From: Legionella bononiensis
GTDB taxonomy: Bacteria; Pseudomonadota; Gammaproteobacteria; Legionellales; Legionellaceae
Assembly (NCBI RefSeq): GCF_016786215.1
Contig: NZ_JADOBG010000020.1
Coordinates: 62,001 to 126,000 of the forward strand
Length of the DNA stretch: 64,000 nt
Direction of reading: 5' to 3'
Shown here piece after piece: positions 17,739 to 26,858 of this stretch. The position numbers and the translations under genes were made by a program. Within the stretch, counting starts at the first letter, position 1; each line of letters opens with the position of its first letter. Under the pieces are notes generated by a model. The model was not told the DNA's origin, did no database searches, and saw only the letters and a list, made by a program, of their open reading frames with translations.

Positions 17739-19442
17739 TCATCCTCGTTGTATTCTGCCTTCTATGGTTGCAGTGAATGGTTGCGGTAATTTTTTAATAT
17801 AATTCATGACGGTATCCTGATCGCTTTCACCCACCTTGATTATTGTTCCTCGTGCCATTACTGAAAATACCCCGCCTCCAGTAGCCAGAAAATTATTAGT
17901 GGCTATCGTATAGGTTTTACTCTTAATCAGTGGTTTATTTTGATGGTGTATGGTGATGACTTTATGTCCCAGAGGTTTTGCAGGGTCATAACTATAAGTC
18001 AGACCAGAAATTTGCAGCATGTTGTCATAGGGGCCCATCCATTGTTGCTCAAAGAGATCGTAGAGATCCTGTCCTGTTAACGTAACATTGACTATGGTAT
18101 TGCCAAAGGGTAGAACGGCATACACATGCCCCCAATTAACAATGCCGGATTTAATATCATCACGCATACTGCTCGGATTAGTCATTCCTATATCAGCATC
18201 CATTTCTGCTTTAAATGCATCAGCTATCAGATTACCCAGGTTTGATTCACCTTCATTATTTTGTTTTCTTGATAAAGTATTTTGCGCTGTTCCTATATAA
18301 CTGTTTATTATGGGTTCTACTTTGTCTTCGGCTAATTTAACCAACTGCAGTGCTTTTTCATCGGGTTGTGTTCCAGGCCCACGGTTGGCATAAGTTGTGA
18401 TAATTCGAGCAGATTTTTGTTTCACTTTATGGCTCTTTGCATCGACTTTCAAAGTGACTTCCGCAATAGCCGCACTGTAACTGTATGCCTGGGTAACCAG
18501 GATATTGACCCCGTTATGATTGGGAATATAGGCATTCAGAAATTGATGGGTATGCCCCGCCATCACCACATCCACATCATCATCTAATTGATCAATTACT
18601 TCATTAATTCCACCTTCAACATGAGAGCTGGCCTTGGTATCTCCTTCATAGGGAACCTGATTGCCTCCTTCGTGGATTAGCACAATAATGATTTGAGCTC
18701 CCTGCGCTTTCATCTTAGGAATATACTGGTTAATAGTTCTGGCTTCATCCAAAAATTTAACGCCCTTGGCATTCTCAGGGAACATGGAACCCGCCGCATT
18801 CTTTAATACAGCACCAATAAATGCAACTGGCACACCATGTATCAATTTAATGACATAGGGTGGGAACAGTGGTTTTTCGGTTTTTTCATCGACTATATTT
18901 GCAGAAATATACGGATAGGCGGCTCCTGGATAATTTGGCAATGAAATCCAGTTGTCTGTTGGTGGGTTATCCGTTCCATAAATCAGATCAAACATGGCTT
19001 TCTGACCTTTATCGAATTCATGATTTCCAACGGTTGCGACTATATTACATTGAGGATTCATCCGTGCTTCTGTACTGCAGTGTGTATTGCCCAGGCTGTT
19101 AGTAAACAGAATACTTGGTTCATCATGAAGTATTCCGGAAGAAGGAGGGGACGCTCCGACCTGATCTCCCATGATGGTGATGATTGTTCGATCTTCCATT
19201 CCGGATTGAGCTTGCTTGATGTACGCCGCGAGCACGGCAGCCCCTCCGACCGGCTCATTTTTTACCATTCTGCCCGTACTGATTTGACCATGAAAATCAT
19301 TAATTCCCAATATTTTTATATCAATCATTGGTGGATTAACGGAGGAAGGAATATTTGCTGCATTAAGGGCAGCGAAAGGTACTACACTAAAAAATAAAGT
19401 CAGGGCACTGATTATTTGTTTCAACTTATTATTATAAAACAT
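17739..19442 (-). CDS. UshA-like 5'-nucleotidase / cyclic phosphodiesterase
   Basis: About 567 residues from the chosen start, which gives a signal peptide (IISALTLFFSVVPFAALNAA) and has AAGGA ten bases upstream; an open frame extends 64 codons further but reads poorly. The metallophosphatase domain has ILGINDFHGQ (metal Asp and His), GDQVGASP, TVGNHEFDKG, LIHEGGNQ and MAGHTHQF. The C-terminal 5'-nucleotidase domain has SNLGNLIADAF, NPSSMRDDIKSG, LPFGNTIV and TNNFLATGGGVFS. It should hydrolyse nucleotides in the periplasm to salvage nucleosides and phosphate. It lies downstream of dotB on the same strand, separated by 525 bases with a long inverted repeat. Confidence 0.9.
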   Translation of the reverse strand: MFYNNKLKQIISALTLFFSVVPFAALNAANIPSSVNPPMIDIKILGINDFHGQISTGRMVKNEPVGGAAVLAAYIKQAQSGMEDRTIITIMGDQVGASPPSSGILHDEPSILFTNSLGNTHCSTEARMNPQCNIVATVGNHEFDKGQKAMFDLIYGTDNPPTDNWISLPNYPGAAYPYISANIVDEKTEKPLFPPYVIKLIHGVPVAFIGAVLKNAAGSMFPENAKGVKFLDEARTINQYIPKMKAQGAQIIIVLIHEGGNQVPYEGDTKASSHVEGGINEVIDQLDDDVDVVMAGHTHQFLNAYIPNHNGVNILVTQAYSYSAAIAEVTLKVDAKSHKVKQKSARIITTYANRGPGTQPDEKALQLVKLAEDKVEPIINSYIGTAQNTLSRKQNNEGESNLGNLIADAFKAEMDADIGMTNPSSMRDDIKSGIVNWGHVYAVLPFGNTIVNVTLTGQDLYDLFEQQWMGPYDNMLQISGLTYSYDPAKPLGHKVITIHHQNKPLIKSKTYTIATNNFLATGGGVFSVMARGTIIKVGESDQDTVMNYIKKLPQPFTATIEGRIQRG

Positions 19443-19967
19443 GATATTTCTTATCCTTGAAAATATAGAGCAGGCGGTTCTTTTAAAAACAGGATGTTCA
19501 GGATTTTTAAAGCTTATCATTCCCATCCTGGACGCAAAGAATAGTACCAGTCTTGGTTTAAAATAAACAGAGAACTGATTGCGGTACCAATGATGGTAAC
19601 CGCTAATAGAAGTGGGGCGAAGCAACACGGCCATTAAGTTAATGGGGCATTGTGGATTGGTATTTTCGTAGCCTGTATTAGCGAAGCGTAATACGGGGAA
19701 ATAATGGAGTTTGTAGCCACTTAGATCCTGTATTACGCTTCGCTAATACAGGCTACTCAGGCTTAACTTGATGGAAGTGGGGCCAAGCAATCTCCCAAAA
19801 TTGAACAGGCATACCATACACAAATTGTCTGTTCCTATTTCGTGGGGATTTCTTTTTGGGGATGAGGATGTTATCGATTACCCAGGAGCGAAAACTAGTG
19901 TTGAGCGTTTGTAAGAGGGGTTGTTGTGATCGAAAAACGGTAAGAATTACAACAGAGCAGCCTGTTA
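19443..19967. other. Intergenic region between dotB and the nucleotidase gene
   Basis: No credible gene. It contains the 30-bp-armed inverted repeat at 19668-19756. A second pair of similar sequences, GAAGTGGGGCGAAGCAA near 19610-19626 and GAAGTGGGGCCAAGCAA near 19774-19790, forms an imperfect direct repeat on either side of that element. Confidence 0.6.
19668..19756. repeat. Long inverted repeat with 30-bp arms (REP/MITE-like)
   Basis: The left arm 19668-19697 begins GTAGCCTGTATTAGCGAAGC. The right arm 19727-19756 is its reverse complement with a single mismatch, leaving a 29-base spacer. The arms are themselves rich in short palindromes (TATTAGCGAAGCGTAATA). It is non-coding and lies between dotB and the nucleotidase gene. 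Such arms would form a strong cruciform or RNA hairpin. It is probably a dispersed repeat family member, which needs the whole genome to confirm. Confidence 0.85.
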
Positions 19968-21095
19968 TTATTGCTGATAATCTTTGGCTCCAGCAATAAT
20001 GAGTTTGTATACACGTTCACTGATAATACCTTGCTCAAACTTTGCCTTAGCGTCCCAAGTCATTAATTGACCTTTTTGGCGTACTAATTTACGAGTAGCA
20101 GAAGTGACATCATTGGGATCACTCTCAAGAAGTATGTCTCTGACTTCTTCGTCAAAAACCAGATATTCTCGTAACGCAACCCGTTTTTCATCTACAGTTG
20201 GGACCAGCTTTTGCCAGATACACAACCTGATGGTTTCCAGAATATCAATGGTCCTCCCTAAGCGTTCTTCACCTGAAAATGAGGTAACCAATCGACGCAT
20301 AGTTTCGGCAACCCCAGATGTATGCAGCGTGGTATACACAGGATGTCCTGTCAGAGCAGCTTCCAAAGCCGCGCTTATTGTTTCGGAATCACGGCACTCC
20401 CCTACCATAATCAAACGGGGTTTTCTTCTTAGAGCATTTCGTACTCCATCTGCGAAGCTGGGCAGATGACGGGGAATTTCAGATTGGCTGACCACAGAAG
20501 AAATGGTTTCAATTTCATCATAAACGAATTCTATAGGTGATTCATAAGTTAACACTTTTCGGTTGGAATCTGCAGTTTCAATTAATTCTCGAATGATTGA
20601 TGCCAGAAGAGTTGATTTTCCAGAACCCGTTGCTCCTGTGATGAATACAATACCTTCCTGAGGCGCAATGGCTTCAAGTATGTTATCTGGTAGATTCATA
20701 CTGCTCAGATGAGGGGGGGTGGTTGGGATGGTTCTTAATGTCAGCTGAATGGCATCATGTCCCTCAACAAGACAGGCAGTGCCGTTAACCCTGTATCGAT
20801 AACGAACGCCACGATTTGGACGAAATTCGTAGTGAGTATCGATGTCTTTTCCTGATAAGAGCTGTGTGGTGGCATTGGGGCCATAAATTGCGTTGATCAA
20901 ATCGCCCAATTCGGTATTAGATAATCGTCGATTGGTTATTTTCAGTAATTTTCCATAGACCTCTGCATAAATGGGTTCACCAGTCTGTATGGTAATATCC
21001 GATGCATTCAAACTTTCCGCATGCTCCAGCATTCTATCCATAAACACTGGAGTAAATCGTGTCGGTTCATCAGGCATTAAATTAATATTACTCAT
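19968..21095 (-). CDS. dotB: Dot/Icm secretion ATPase DotB
   Basis: 375 residues, the expected DotB length, of the PilT/VirB11 AAA family. Seen in order: N-terminal domain with FMDRMLEHAESLNASDITIQ, Walker A GATGSGKST, the Asp box region LTYESPIEFVYDE, Walker B LIMVGECRDSETI and the His box YTTLHTSGVAETMRR. DotB is a cytoplasmic hexameric ATPase recruited to the Dot/Icm apparatus by DotO and powering effector export. It starts nine bases after dotC and is the last of the dotDCB group. Confidence 0.97.
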   Translation of the reverse strand: MSNINLMPDEPTRFTPVFMDRMLEHAESLNASDITIQTGEPIYAEVYGKLLKITNRRLSNTELGDLINAIYGPNATTQLLSGKDIDTHYEFRPNRGVRYRYRVNGTACLVEGHDAIQLTLRTIPTTPPHLSSMNLPDNILEAIAPQEGIVFITGATGSGKSTLLASIIRELIETADSNRKVLTYESPIEFVYDEIETISSVVSQSEIPRHLPSFADGVRNALRRKPRLIMVGECRDSETISAALEAALTGHPVYTTLHTSGVAETMRRLVTSFSGEERLGRTIDILETIRLCIWQKLVPTVDEKRVALREYLVFDEEVRDILLESDPNDVTSATRKLVRQKGQLMTWDAKAKFEQGIISERVYKLIIAGAKDYQQ

Positions 21096-21104
21096 AATTC
21101 ATCA

Positions 21105-22019
21105 TTAATTAACTGGAGCTATGGTAGGCTGCCAAGATTTATTCGTTATGATAATTTTAGACTGATTCGCTATTTTTTCCATGTTTTTAAACTGTTCCAA
21201 CGCATTTTCATCTTTGGCAACAGCGGCTTTCCATTCATTACTGTTGATATTCAGAGCTGGCAATGCAGTAATTCTCAGGACTCTGTCATCAATATGGATT
21301 TCAGAACCATCACCGGTGACACCCAGGTCTGTATGAGAGACGTAAGGCGGAGATACCATATTCATGGCCAGCAATTTTCTGTAGAGAATCATTCCACCAA
21401 AGTCTTCTTTGATACGGGATATGCTTTCTTCAAGGATGGTGTTCGCTTGTTCTATACCATTCTTCCATCCCTTTGCCGTATAGATGCACCATAACTCTCT
21501 TTCTGCTTTGGTTTTAGGAAGCAGGGTGGAGTTGGGCGCTTCCGGTTTGACATAGTCCATCCATAAGTATTGACGCCAGGTGGGTGGAGTAGTAATAAAA
21601 TGTGCTTGTTTTGCAACCTTATAAGTGCGATCCGATACGCGTATACTCTGAGCATCAGCCAGATTCAGTGTGTTTCTGCCTTCGAGTAATACTGGGGGTA
21701 ATATATTATGCTCCAGAACCAGGGAATTAAAATCGTAAATCGTATCCAGATTTCTAGCCTGTTTTGTTAAATCCTGGTCAATAATTTTGGCTCGCCATGC
21801 TAATCCAGCCTGTGCACCTAAACTTAACGCGATATCCTTGAGAGCCATTTCGCGAATCTTGCTCATTTTTTTCTTGGATTGAACTCGGGTGTACTTGGAG
21901 TTAGCCATTGATTGAATACCCGCCAATGAGCCCGTATCTCCCAGATTTCCTCGGGAAGATGAGCAGGCTATCAGCAAGGCTGATAGAATAATGGTTAAAC
22001 TAGGAATAAATTTTGGCAT
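21105..22019 (-). CDS. dotC: Dot/Icm outer-membrane core lipoprotein DotC
   Basis: 304 residues from the ATG at 22017-22019, which gives a lipoprotein signal (MPKFIPSLTIILSALLIAC) with the lipid-modified Cys in LIAC; the open frame extends 25 codons upstream into dotD but that start would bury the signal. The mature part contains GDTGSLAGIQSMANSKY, the conserved WRQYLWMDY region and a C-terminal ALPALNINSNEWK. DotC with DotD targets DotH to the outer membrane to form the core complex. The gene overlaps the dotD 3' end by 20 bases. Confidence 0.95.
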   Translation of the reverse strand: MPKFIPSLTIILSALLIACSSSRGNLGDTGSLAGIQSMANSKYTRVQSKKKMSKIREMALKDIALSLGAQAGLAWRAKIIDQDLTKQARNLDTIYDFNSLVLEHNILPPVLLEGRNTLNLADAQSIRVSDRTYKVAKQAHFITTPPTWRQYLWMDYVKPEAPNSTLLPKTKAERELWCIYTAKGWKNGIEQANTILEESISRIKEDFGGMILYRKLLAMNMVSPPYVSHTDLGVTGDGSEIHIDDRVLRITALPALNINSNEWKAAVAKDENALEQFKNMEKIANQSKIIITNKSWQPTIAPVN

Positions 22020-22482
22020 AGCGCAATTCAACAACCTGACTGTTAGGGTATACATGAATATTGGCTTTTTTACCAGCCTGGTAGTCAATATCACGAAGTA
22101 ATTCTGCCAAGCTTACGTCTTTTAAGCTCAAGCTAATTAAAACAGGTACCGCAGGAACTTGCCCCAGAACACGCAGTTTAAAATGAGCTGCTTTGGCAAT
22201 GCGGGCTGTAAGCTCTTCTATAGGGCCTGACCAGTCAACGCTGGCTCTTGCCTGCATGTTATAAGCATTAGGTATTGTGAGTGTATTGTCTTTATTTGGC
22301 GGCAAAATCACTTTTTCAATACGAGCCATTTCAAGCATTGAGTCACTTACTGATACAGCAGCTTCTGCCAATTTGATCGTAGCATCGTCACTGGGGTTAT
22401 TGACGGGTGGTTTTCTAAATGTACCAGCACAGCCGACAAGCATGGCTGAAACAATAAACATTATGACAATCTTGTTGTTCAT
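22000..22482 (-). CDS. dotD: Dot/Icm outer-membrane core lipoprotein DotD
   Basis: 160 residues. The N-terminal lipoprotein signal MNNKIVIMFIVSAMLVGC has the lipobox LVGC. The C-terminal domain (from about residue 65) resembles a secretin N-domain: WSGPIEELTARIAKAAHFKLRVLGQVP, then SLAELLRDIDYQAG and VYPNSQVVELRY. In L. pneumophila this periplasmic domain shares the fold of secretin and TonB N-domains, and DotD helps place DotH in the outer membrane. Length and order dotD-dotC-dotB match the genus. Confidence 0.95.
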   Translation of the reverse strand: MNNKIVIMFIVSAMLVGCAGTFRKPPVNNPSDDATIKLAEAAVSVSDSMLEMARIEKVILPPNKDNTLTIPNAYNMQARASVDWSGPIEELTARIAKAAHFKLRVLGQVPAVPVLISLSLKDVSLAELLRDIDYQAGKKANIHVYPNSQVVELRYAKIYS

Positions 22483-22556
22483 TCAATGTTCTTTAATGTC
22501 TAGGAGTATTAGTTTGATTGAAACAGGAGCAAGGCTCCTTGTCAAGATATTGTTGT

Positions 22557-23102
22557 TCAGAGTTTTTGAAATAAGCCAAATATAACTTGCCCTGCCTGTT
22601 TTAATTTTAACTGCTGCCAGTGTTGTTCATCCAGTTCAATTGCTGTTGGAGATTCAATATAGACAAGACCTCCCTGAGGCAGTAGCTGTTTTTGGTTGAT
22701 GATATGCATACATTGGGGGATGTAGTTTTTTGCAAAGGGCGGATCTAAAAAAATCACATCAAATTGTTCATTACAATTTTGTAAATAAGATATTGTATCG
22801 GCTTTAACCAGTTTTAAAGCCGTATGGTTAAATTGAGAAATAATTTGGCGTAGACTGGCATGCGCGAGCGGAGACTGTTCAATAAATACGACTCGCGTTG
22901 CACCTCGAGAAAAGGCTTCCAGACCTAAAGCTCCGCTACCTGCAAAAGCATCCAGGCAGCGGGCTTCTTTAATGTCCTTCATTAACCAGTTGAAGAGGGT
23001 TTCCCGGACTCGATCAGGAGTTGGTCTTAAGCCCTCTACTTCGGGGAATTGGATTTTTTTCCCTCGGAACTGGCCACCTATAATACGAATACTTTGCTTC
23101 AA
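22557..23102 (-). CDS. rsmD: 16S rRNA guanine-966 N2-methyltransferase RsmD
   Basis: 181 residues with the RsmD signatures: RIIGGQFRGKKI at the N-terminus, LRPTPDRVRETLFNWL, the SAM-binding CLDAFAGSGALGLEAFSRGA, VFIEQSP and the catalytic Asp-Pro-Pro-Phe motif FLDPPFAKN. RsmD methylates G966 of 16S rRNA. The start overlaps the upstream M16 peptidase gene by four bases (ATGA-type overlap at 23099-23102), and dotD follows 74 bases later on the same strand. Confidence 0.95.
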   Translation of the reverse strand: MKQSIRIIGGQFRGKKIQFPEVEGLRPTPDRVRETLFNWLMKDIKEARCLDAFAGSGALGLEAFSRGATRVVFIEQSPLAHASLRQIISQFNHTALKLVKADTISYLQNCNEQFDVIFLDPPFAKNYIPQCMHIINQKQLLPQGGLVYIESPTAIELDEQHWQQLKLKQAGQVIFGLFQKL

Positions 23103-24403
23103 GATTGTCCTACGGTCACGAGTAATAGTTTGTCGGGATTGACTTGTTCTTTGAACGCCTGCTTTATTTCATCATGAGTGACTGCGTTAATTCGCTGAAC
23201 GTACGTATCTAAATAATTGTCAGGTAAGTGATAAAATGCCATACGTAGTAATAATCCTGCAATATTTCGGTTACTTGCTAATGACAGTGGGAAGCTACCG
23301 GTTAAGTATTTTTTTGCGGAGTCCAGTTCTTCTTTGCTAGGGCCATTGGATATAAATCGATTCAAGGTGTTATGAGTAATATCCAACGCATTCGTCGCTT
23401 GATCGTTTTTGGTCGATAAACTGATGATAAAGGGGCCTTCACCAGGCATTGGAACAAATTGGCTGTCCACGCCATAGGTTAATCCTCTTTTCTCTCTTAC
23501 CTCTACTGCTAATCGTGAGACCAGAGCGCCACCACCTAAAATATAATTCCCTACGATTAGAGGAAAATAATTGGGATTATGGTGATCAATTCCTATCTGA
23601 CCCAACCGGACTACAGTTTGTGAGGAAGGGAATGGTATATTTATTTGCTCAGCATTGCTTAATTGATTGGCCTTTGGAATGACACCTGCTGATTTACCCT
23701 GTTGGAGATCTTGAGTTAATTGTTCTGCTAATTGATGTGCTTGCTTATTATCAAGGGCACCGACCATGACCAGAACTGCATTGTTGGTTACATAATAGTT
23801 TTTGTAGAACTCAACAACGTGTTTTTTCGTGATGCCGCTTAATGTTGGAATTGTGCCATTAACCGGATGAGCATACGGATGCTCTTGATACAACGTCTGG
23901 AAAAAGTTGAGGCTTGCTACATCATCCGGAGATTCATCAACTTGTTCTACAGCCATAAGTTGTTGTTGTTTTTCATTTTCAAATGCTTCATCTGGAAAAT
24001 CCGGATGGTTAATAATTTGGTTAAACACTTGGGTTGATTGTTCAAGCGCGTCTTTTCTGGTCAGAGTTCTTAAGCTAAAAACCGTCATATCTCTGCTGGT
24101 TTCTGCATCAAACTGGGCTCCTGTATCAGCCAGTGCTTCGGCTACAGCAGTCGCATCTTTACCCCCGTTTCCTTGATTCATCAAATGTGCCGTTAGCGCA
24201 CTAAGTCCATATTGAGTCCCATCGTAGGCGGAACCCGCGGCAAAGGCCATGCTTATATCCAGCATGGGTACTTCCATGGCTTGATAGAATACAACCTGTA
24301 CCCCATTTTTGGTTAGCCATTTTTCTGTTTTAAATGTATTTGCACCTACATTCTGTGAGCAAAGTACAATCAGAGCTGTAATTAATGCATTGAAATGTCT
24401 CAT
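23099..24403 (-). CDS. M16 peptidase family protein, non-catalytic partner
   Basis: 434 residues with a signal peptide (LITALIVLCSQNVGA) and the two-lobed M16B fold. The HxxEH zinc motif is absent: the equivalent helix reads YGLSALTAHLMNQGNGG, so it should not bind zinc. The second lobe has GGGALVSRLAVEVREKRGLTY, which is the usual substrate-side Arg-Tyr motif. In M16B heterodimers one subunit carries the zinc site and the partner this motif; the catalytic partner is directly upstream with an overlapping stop/start (24400-24403). Expected to act in the periplasm on peptides. Confidence 0.88.
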   Translation of the reverse strand: MRHFNALITALIVLCSQNVGANTFKTEKWLTKNGVQVVFYQAMEVPMLDISMAFAAGSAYDGTQYGLSALTAHLMNQGNGGKDATAVAEALADTGAQFDAETSRDMTVFSLRTLTRKDALEQSTQVFNQIINHPDFPDEAFENEKQQQLMAVEQVDESPDDVASLNFFQTLYQEHPYAHPVNGTIPTLSGITKKHVVEFYKNYYVTNNAVLVMVGALDNKQAHQLAEQLTQDLQQGKSAGVIPKANQLSNAEQINIPFPSSQTVVRLGQIGIDHHNPNYFPLIVGNYILGGGALVSRLAVEVREKRGLTYGVDSQFVPMPGEGPFIISLSTKNDQATNALDITHNTLNRFISNGPSKEELDSAKKYLTGSFPLSLASNRNIAGLLLRMAFYHLPDNYLDTYVQRINAVTHDEIKQAFKEQVNPDKLLLVTVGQS

Positions 24404-25725
24404 GATTTTACCTCGTTATTTTTCGTTGGCTTTAATTCTGCTTCAGTCATATTAGGCTCCTGAAAATATCGCTGAGCAGTTTGCTGAATTTGTTCTGGTG
24501 TAATGCTGTTAATTGCCTGGGCATAATTGTTGCTATTCCTCCAGCCAATACCTACTGACTCTAACAAACCTAACTCCATGGCTTGACCAAAAATAGAATC
24601 TTTTTCAAATGTTTTTTGAGCAATGATTTGATTTTTTATCCGTTTCAGTTCCTTTTCACTCACTGGAGACGTCTTCAACGAGTTTAATTCCGCAAGGAGT
24701 GCTTTTTTCAGATCAGCTACCTGAGCATTCTGACTGGGCGCACCATACATAATGAATTGAGTCTGATATCGTGCATACAAATTGTAATAAACGTCTGCTC
24801 CCGTCGCTACATGACTTCCTCTAATCAGATTTTTGGCAAAACGCGCGCTTTCTCCTGAGTCCAGGATGCCTGCAATGAGTTCCAATGCATAAGGTTCCCA
24901 GGAATTCTGTGCAGTTTTCACACTAGGGACTGTATAACCTATCATGAACAAGGGGAATTTTGCTGGAGCTTCTATGATGATGGATTTTTTGCCTAAAGCA
25001 GGGGGCTCAATTTGTGGTTTCCTTTCGACAACCGCTTTTTTTGCAATGGATCCAAAATACTGTTCTGCAAGCGCATGGACTTTTTCAGGATTAACATCGC
25101 CAACGACCACCAGGGTAGCATTGTTGGGTGCATAATAATCTTGGTACCATTTTTTAAGATCTTCTACTTTCATTTGTTGCAATATATTCATCCATCCAAT
25201 AACTGGATGGTTGTACGGTGCTGTCAAATGAGCAGTAGCCAGAAACCGTTCAAAGGCTAAAGCCTGTGGATTATTGTCGGTGCGCATACGACGCTCTTCC
25301 TGGATTACTTTAATTTCTTTAGCAAATTCATCGGCATCAAGGAGTAAATTGTTCATTCTATCTGCTTCCAGTTCGAAGCTGGTAGCTAATCTGGACGCAT
25401 CGATTTTTTCAAAGTAGGCTGTAAAATCATTATTGGTGAATGCATTTTCCTGACCGCCCTGTGCAGCAATCGTTTTGGAAAATACACCCAGAGGGAATTT
25501 TTTAGTTCCCTTGAACATCATATGTTCGATAGCATGTGAAACACCGGTCAGTTCACCTGGCTCATCTGCTGAACCTATGTTATACCAGATCATGGAAACA
25601 GCTATAGGCGCACGGTGATCTTCTTTAACCAATACTTTTAATCCGTTATTCAAGATATACTCTTGTACTTGGCTAAAGGTCTGGCAAGATAGTAACATAA
25701 ACAGGGTGATGAGTATTTTGCGCAT
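24400..25725 (-). CDS. M16 zinc peptidase, catalytic subunit
   Basis: 441 residues with a signal peptide (ILITLFMLLSCQTFS). The inverted zinc motif is intact in VSHAIEHMMFKGTKKF (His-x-x-Glu-His), followed by the helix with the third ligand, KEIKVIQEERRMRTDNN. Conserved FTNNDFTAYFE and NNATLVVVGDVNPEKV also fit. It probably forms a heterodimer with the zinc-less M16 protein encoded next. The gene begins 62 bases from ftsY, divergently, so the intervening region carries two promoters. Confidence 0.92.
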   Translation of the reverse strand: MRKILITLFMLLSCQTFSQVQEYILNNGLKVLVKEDHRAPIAVSMIWYNIGSADEPGELTGVSHAIEHMMFKGTKKFPLGVFSKTIAAQGGQENAFTNNDFTAYFEKIDASRLATSFELEADRMNNLLLDADEFAKEIKVIQEERRMRTDNNPQALAFERFLATAHLTAPYNHPVIGWMNILQQMKVEDLKKWYQDYYAPNNATLVVVGDVNPEKVHALAEQYFGSIAKKAVVERKPQIEPPALGKKSIIIEAPAKFPLFMIGYTVPSVKTAQNSWEPYALELIAGILDSGESARFAKNLIRGSHVATGADVYYNLYARYQTQFIMYGAPSQNAQVADLKKALLAELNSLKTSPVSEKELKRIKNQIIAQKTFEKDSIFGQAMELGLLESVGIGWRNSNNYAQAINSITPEQIQQTAQRYFQEPNMTEAELKPTKNNEVKS

Positions 25726-25787
25726 AAATTAACCTCAAAGCAAAAAAGCTGATAGAATTTCATATTTCTCGGGAATTGTACACTAAA

Positions 25788-26858
25788 ATGATTAAATGGT
25801 TTAAACGAAATCAAGATTCAGTACCTGATGAGGTGTCTGAACATCAAAATATTCCAGCAGAAGACAGCATGGAAACTCTACCTGATTCAGATACTGAAGT
25901 AGTGAGAGCCGAAACGCCGCCAGCCAAAGAAGGACTTTTTGCACGCCTTAAACGAGGCTTAAGCAAAACACGTCATCAACTTGGTGATGGTATAGGCCGA
26001 CTGTTGCTTGGCAAAAAAGAAATAAGCCAGGATTTATTGGACGAATTGGAAACCTTGTTGATCAGCGCCGATTTGGGGATAGATACGACCCAGGCGGTCT
26101 TGAAACAAATAACAGATGGTTTGGAACGAAAACAATTATCCGATGGCGATGCTGTTTATGAGGCACTGAAACTTCATTTGCAGAACATTCTAGGGCAAGA
26201 AAAAAAGCCTCTGTCATTGGAAACGCCTGATCATTCCCCGTTTGTCCTGTTAATGGTTGGTGTTAATGGCGCAGGTAAAACAACGACTATAGGCAAACTG
26301 GCTAAACAATTTCAAAAACAGGGTAAAAAAGTAATGTTGGCTGCCGGTGATACGTTCAGAGCTGCAGCAGTAGAACAATTGCATGTTTGGGGGGAGCGGA
26401 ATGACATTCCTGTAATTGCCCAGCATACCGGTGCTGACAGTGCTTCGGTAATTTTTGATGCGCTTCAGGCTGCGAAGGCTCGAAAAATCGATGTGTTAAT
26501 TGCGGATACCGCAGGTCGTTTGCATACTCAAAACAATTTGATGGAAGAATTGAAGAAGGTAAAACGAGTATTGCAGAAAATAGATCCTCAGGCGCCTCAT
26601 GAAACGATGTTGGTCCTGGATGCGAGTATAGGACAAAATGCTCTGAATCAGGCTCGTCAATTTCATGAGGCAGTAAATTTAACCGGGATTACCATGACCA
26701 AACTTGATGGAACAGCCAAAGGTGGAATATTATTTGCCATAGCTAATGATTTGGGGATACCATTTCGTTATCTGGGAGTCGGTGAGGGCATAGAAGATTT
26801 ACGGCCCTTTGATGCAGCGCAATTTGTCGGTGCAATATTCAATGATGATCACATTTGA
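25788..26858 (+). CDS. ftsY: Signal recognition particle receptor FtsY
   Basis: 356 residues. A variable acidic N-terminal region (about 1-50) precedes the NG domain. The NG domain has helix-bundle N, then G1 GVNGAGKTTTIGKLAK, DTFRAAAVEQL, DTAGRLHTQNNLMEEL, TKLDGTAKGG and the closing GVGEGIEDLRPFDA. FtsY binds Ffh-ribosome complexes at the membrane and hydrolyses GTP in co-translational targeting. ATG at 25788 is preferred over an upstream TTG four codons earlier. The 3' end overlaps ftsE by 14 bases. Confidence 0.97.
   Translation: MIKWFKRNQDSVPDEVSEHQNIPAEDSMETLPDSDTEVVRAETPPAKEGLFARLKRGLSKTRHQLGDGIGRLLLGKKEISQDLLDELETLLISADLGIDTTQAVLKQITDGLERKQLSDGDAVYEALKLHLQNILGQEKKPLSLETPDHSPFVLLMVGVNGAGKTTTIGKLAKQFQKQGKKVMLAAGDTFRAAAVEQLHVWGERNDIPVIAQHTGADSASVIFDALQAAKARKIDVLIADTAGRLHTQNNLMEELKKVKRVLQKIDPQAPHETMLVLDASIGQNALNQARQFHEAVNLTGITMTKLDGTAKGGILFAIANDLGIPFRYLGVGEGIEDLRPFDAAQFVGAIFNDDHI

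Noticed and set aside
19443-19634. N-terminal extension of the nucleotidase
   Set aside because: The internal ATG has a ribosome-binding site and gives a clean signal peptide; the extension reads like non-coding sequence.
22020-22094. Upstream extension of dotC
   Set aside because: It lies wholly within dotD and would hide the lipoprotein signal.
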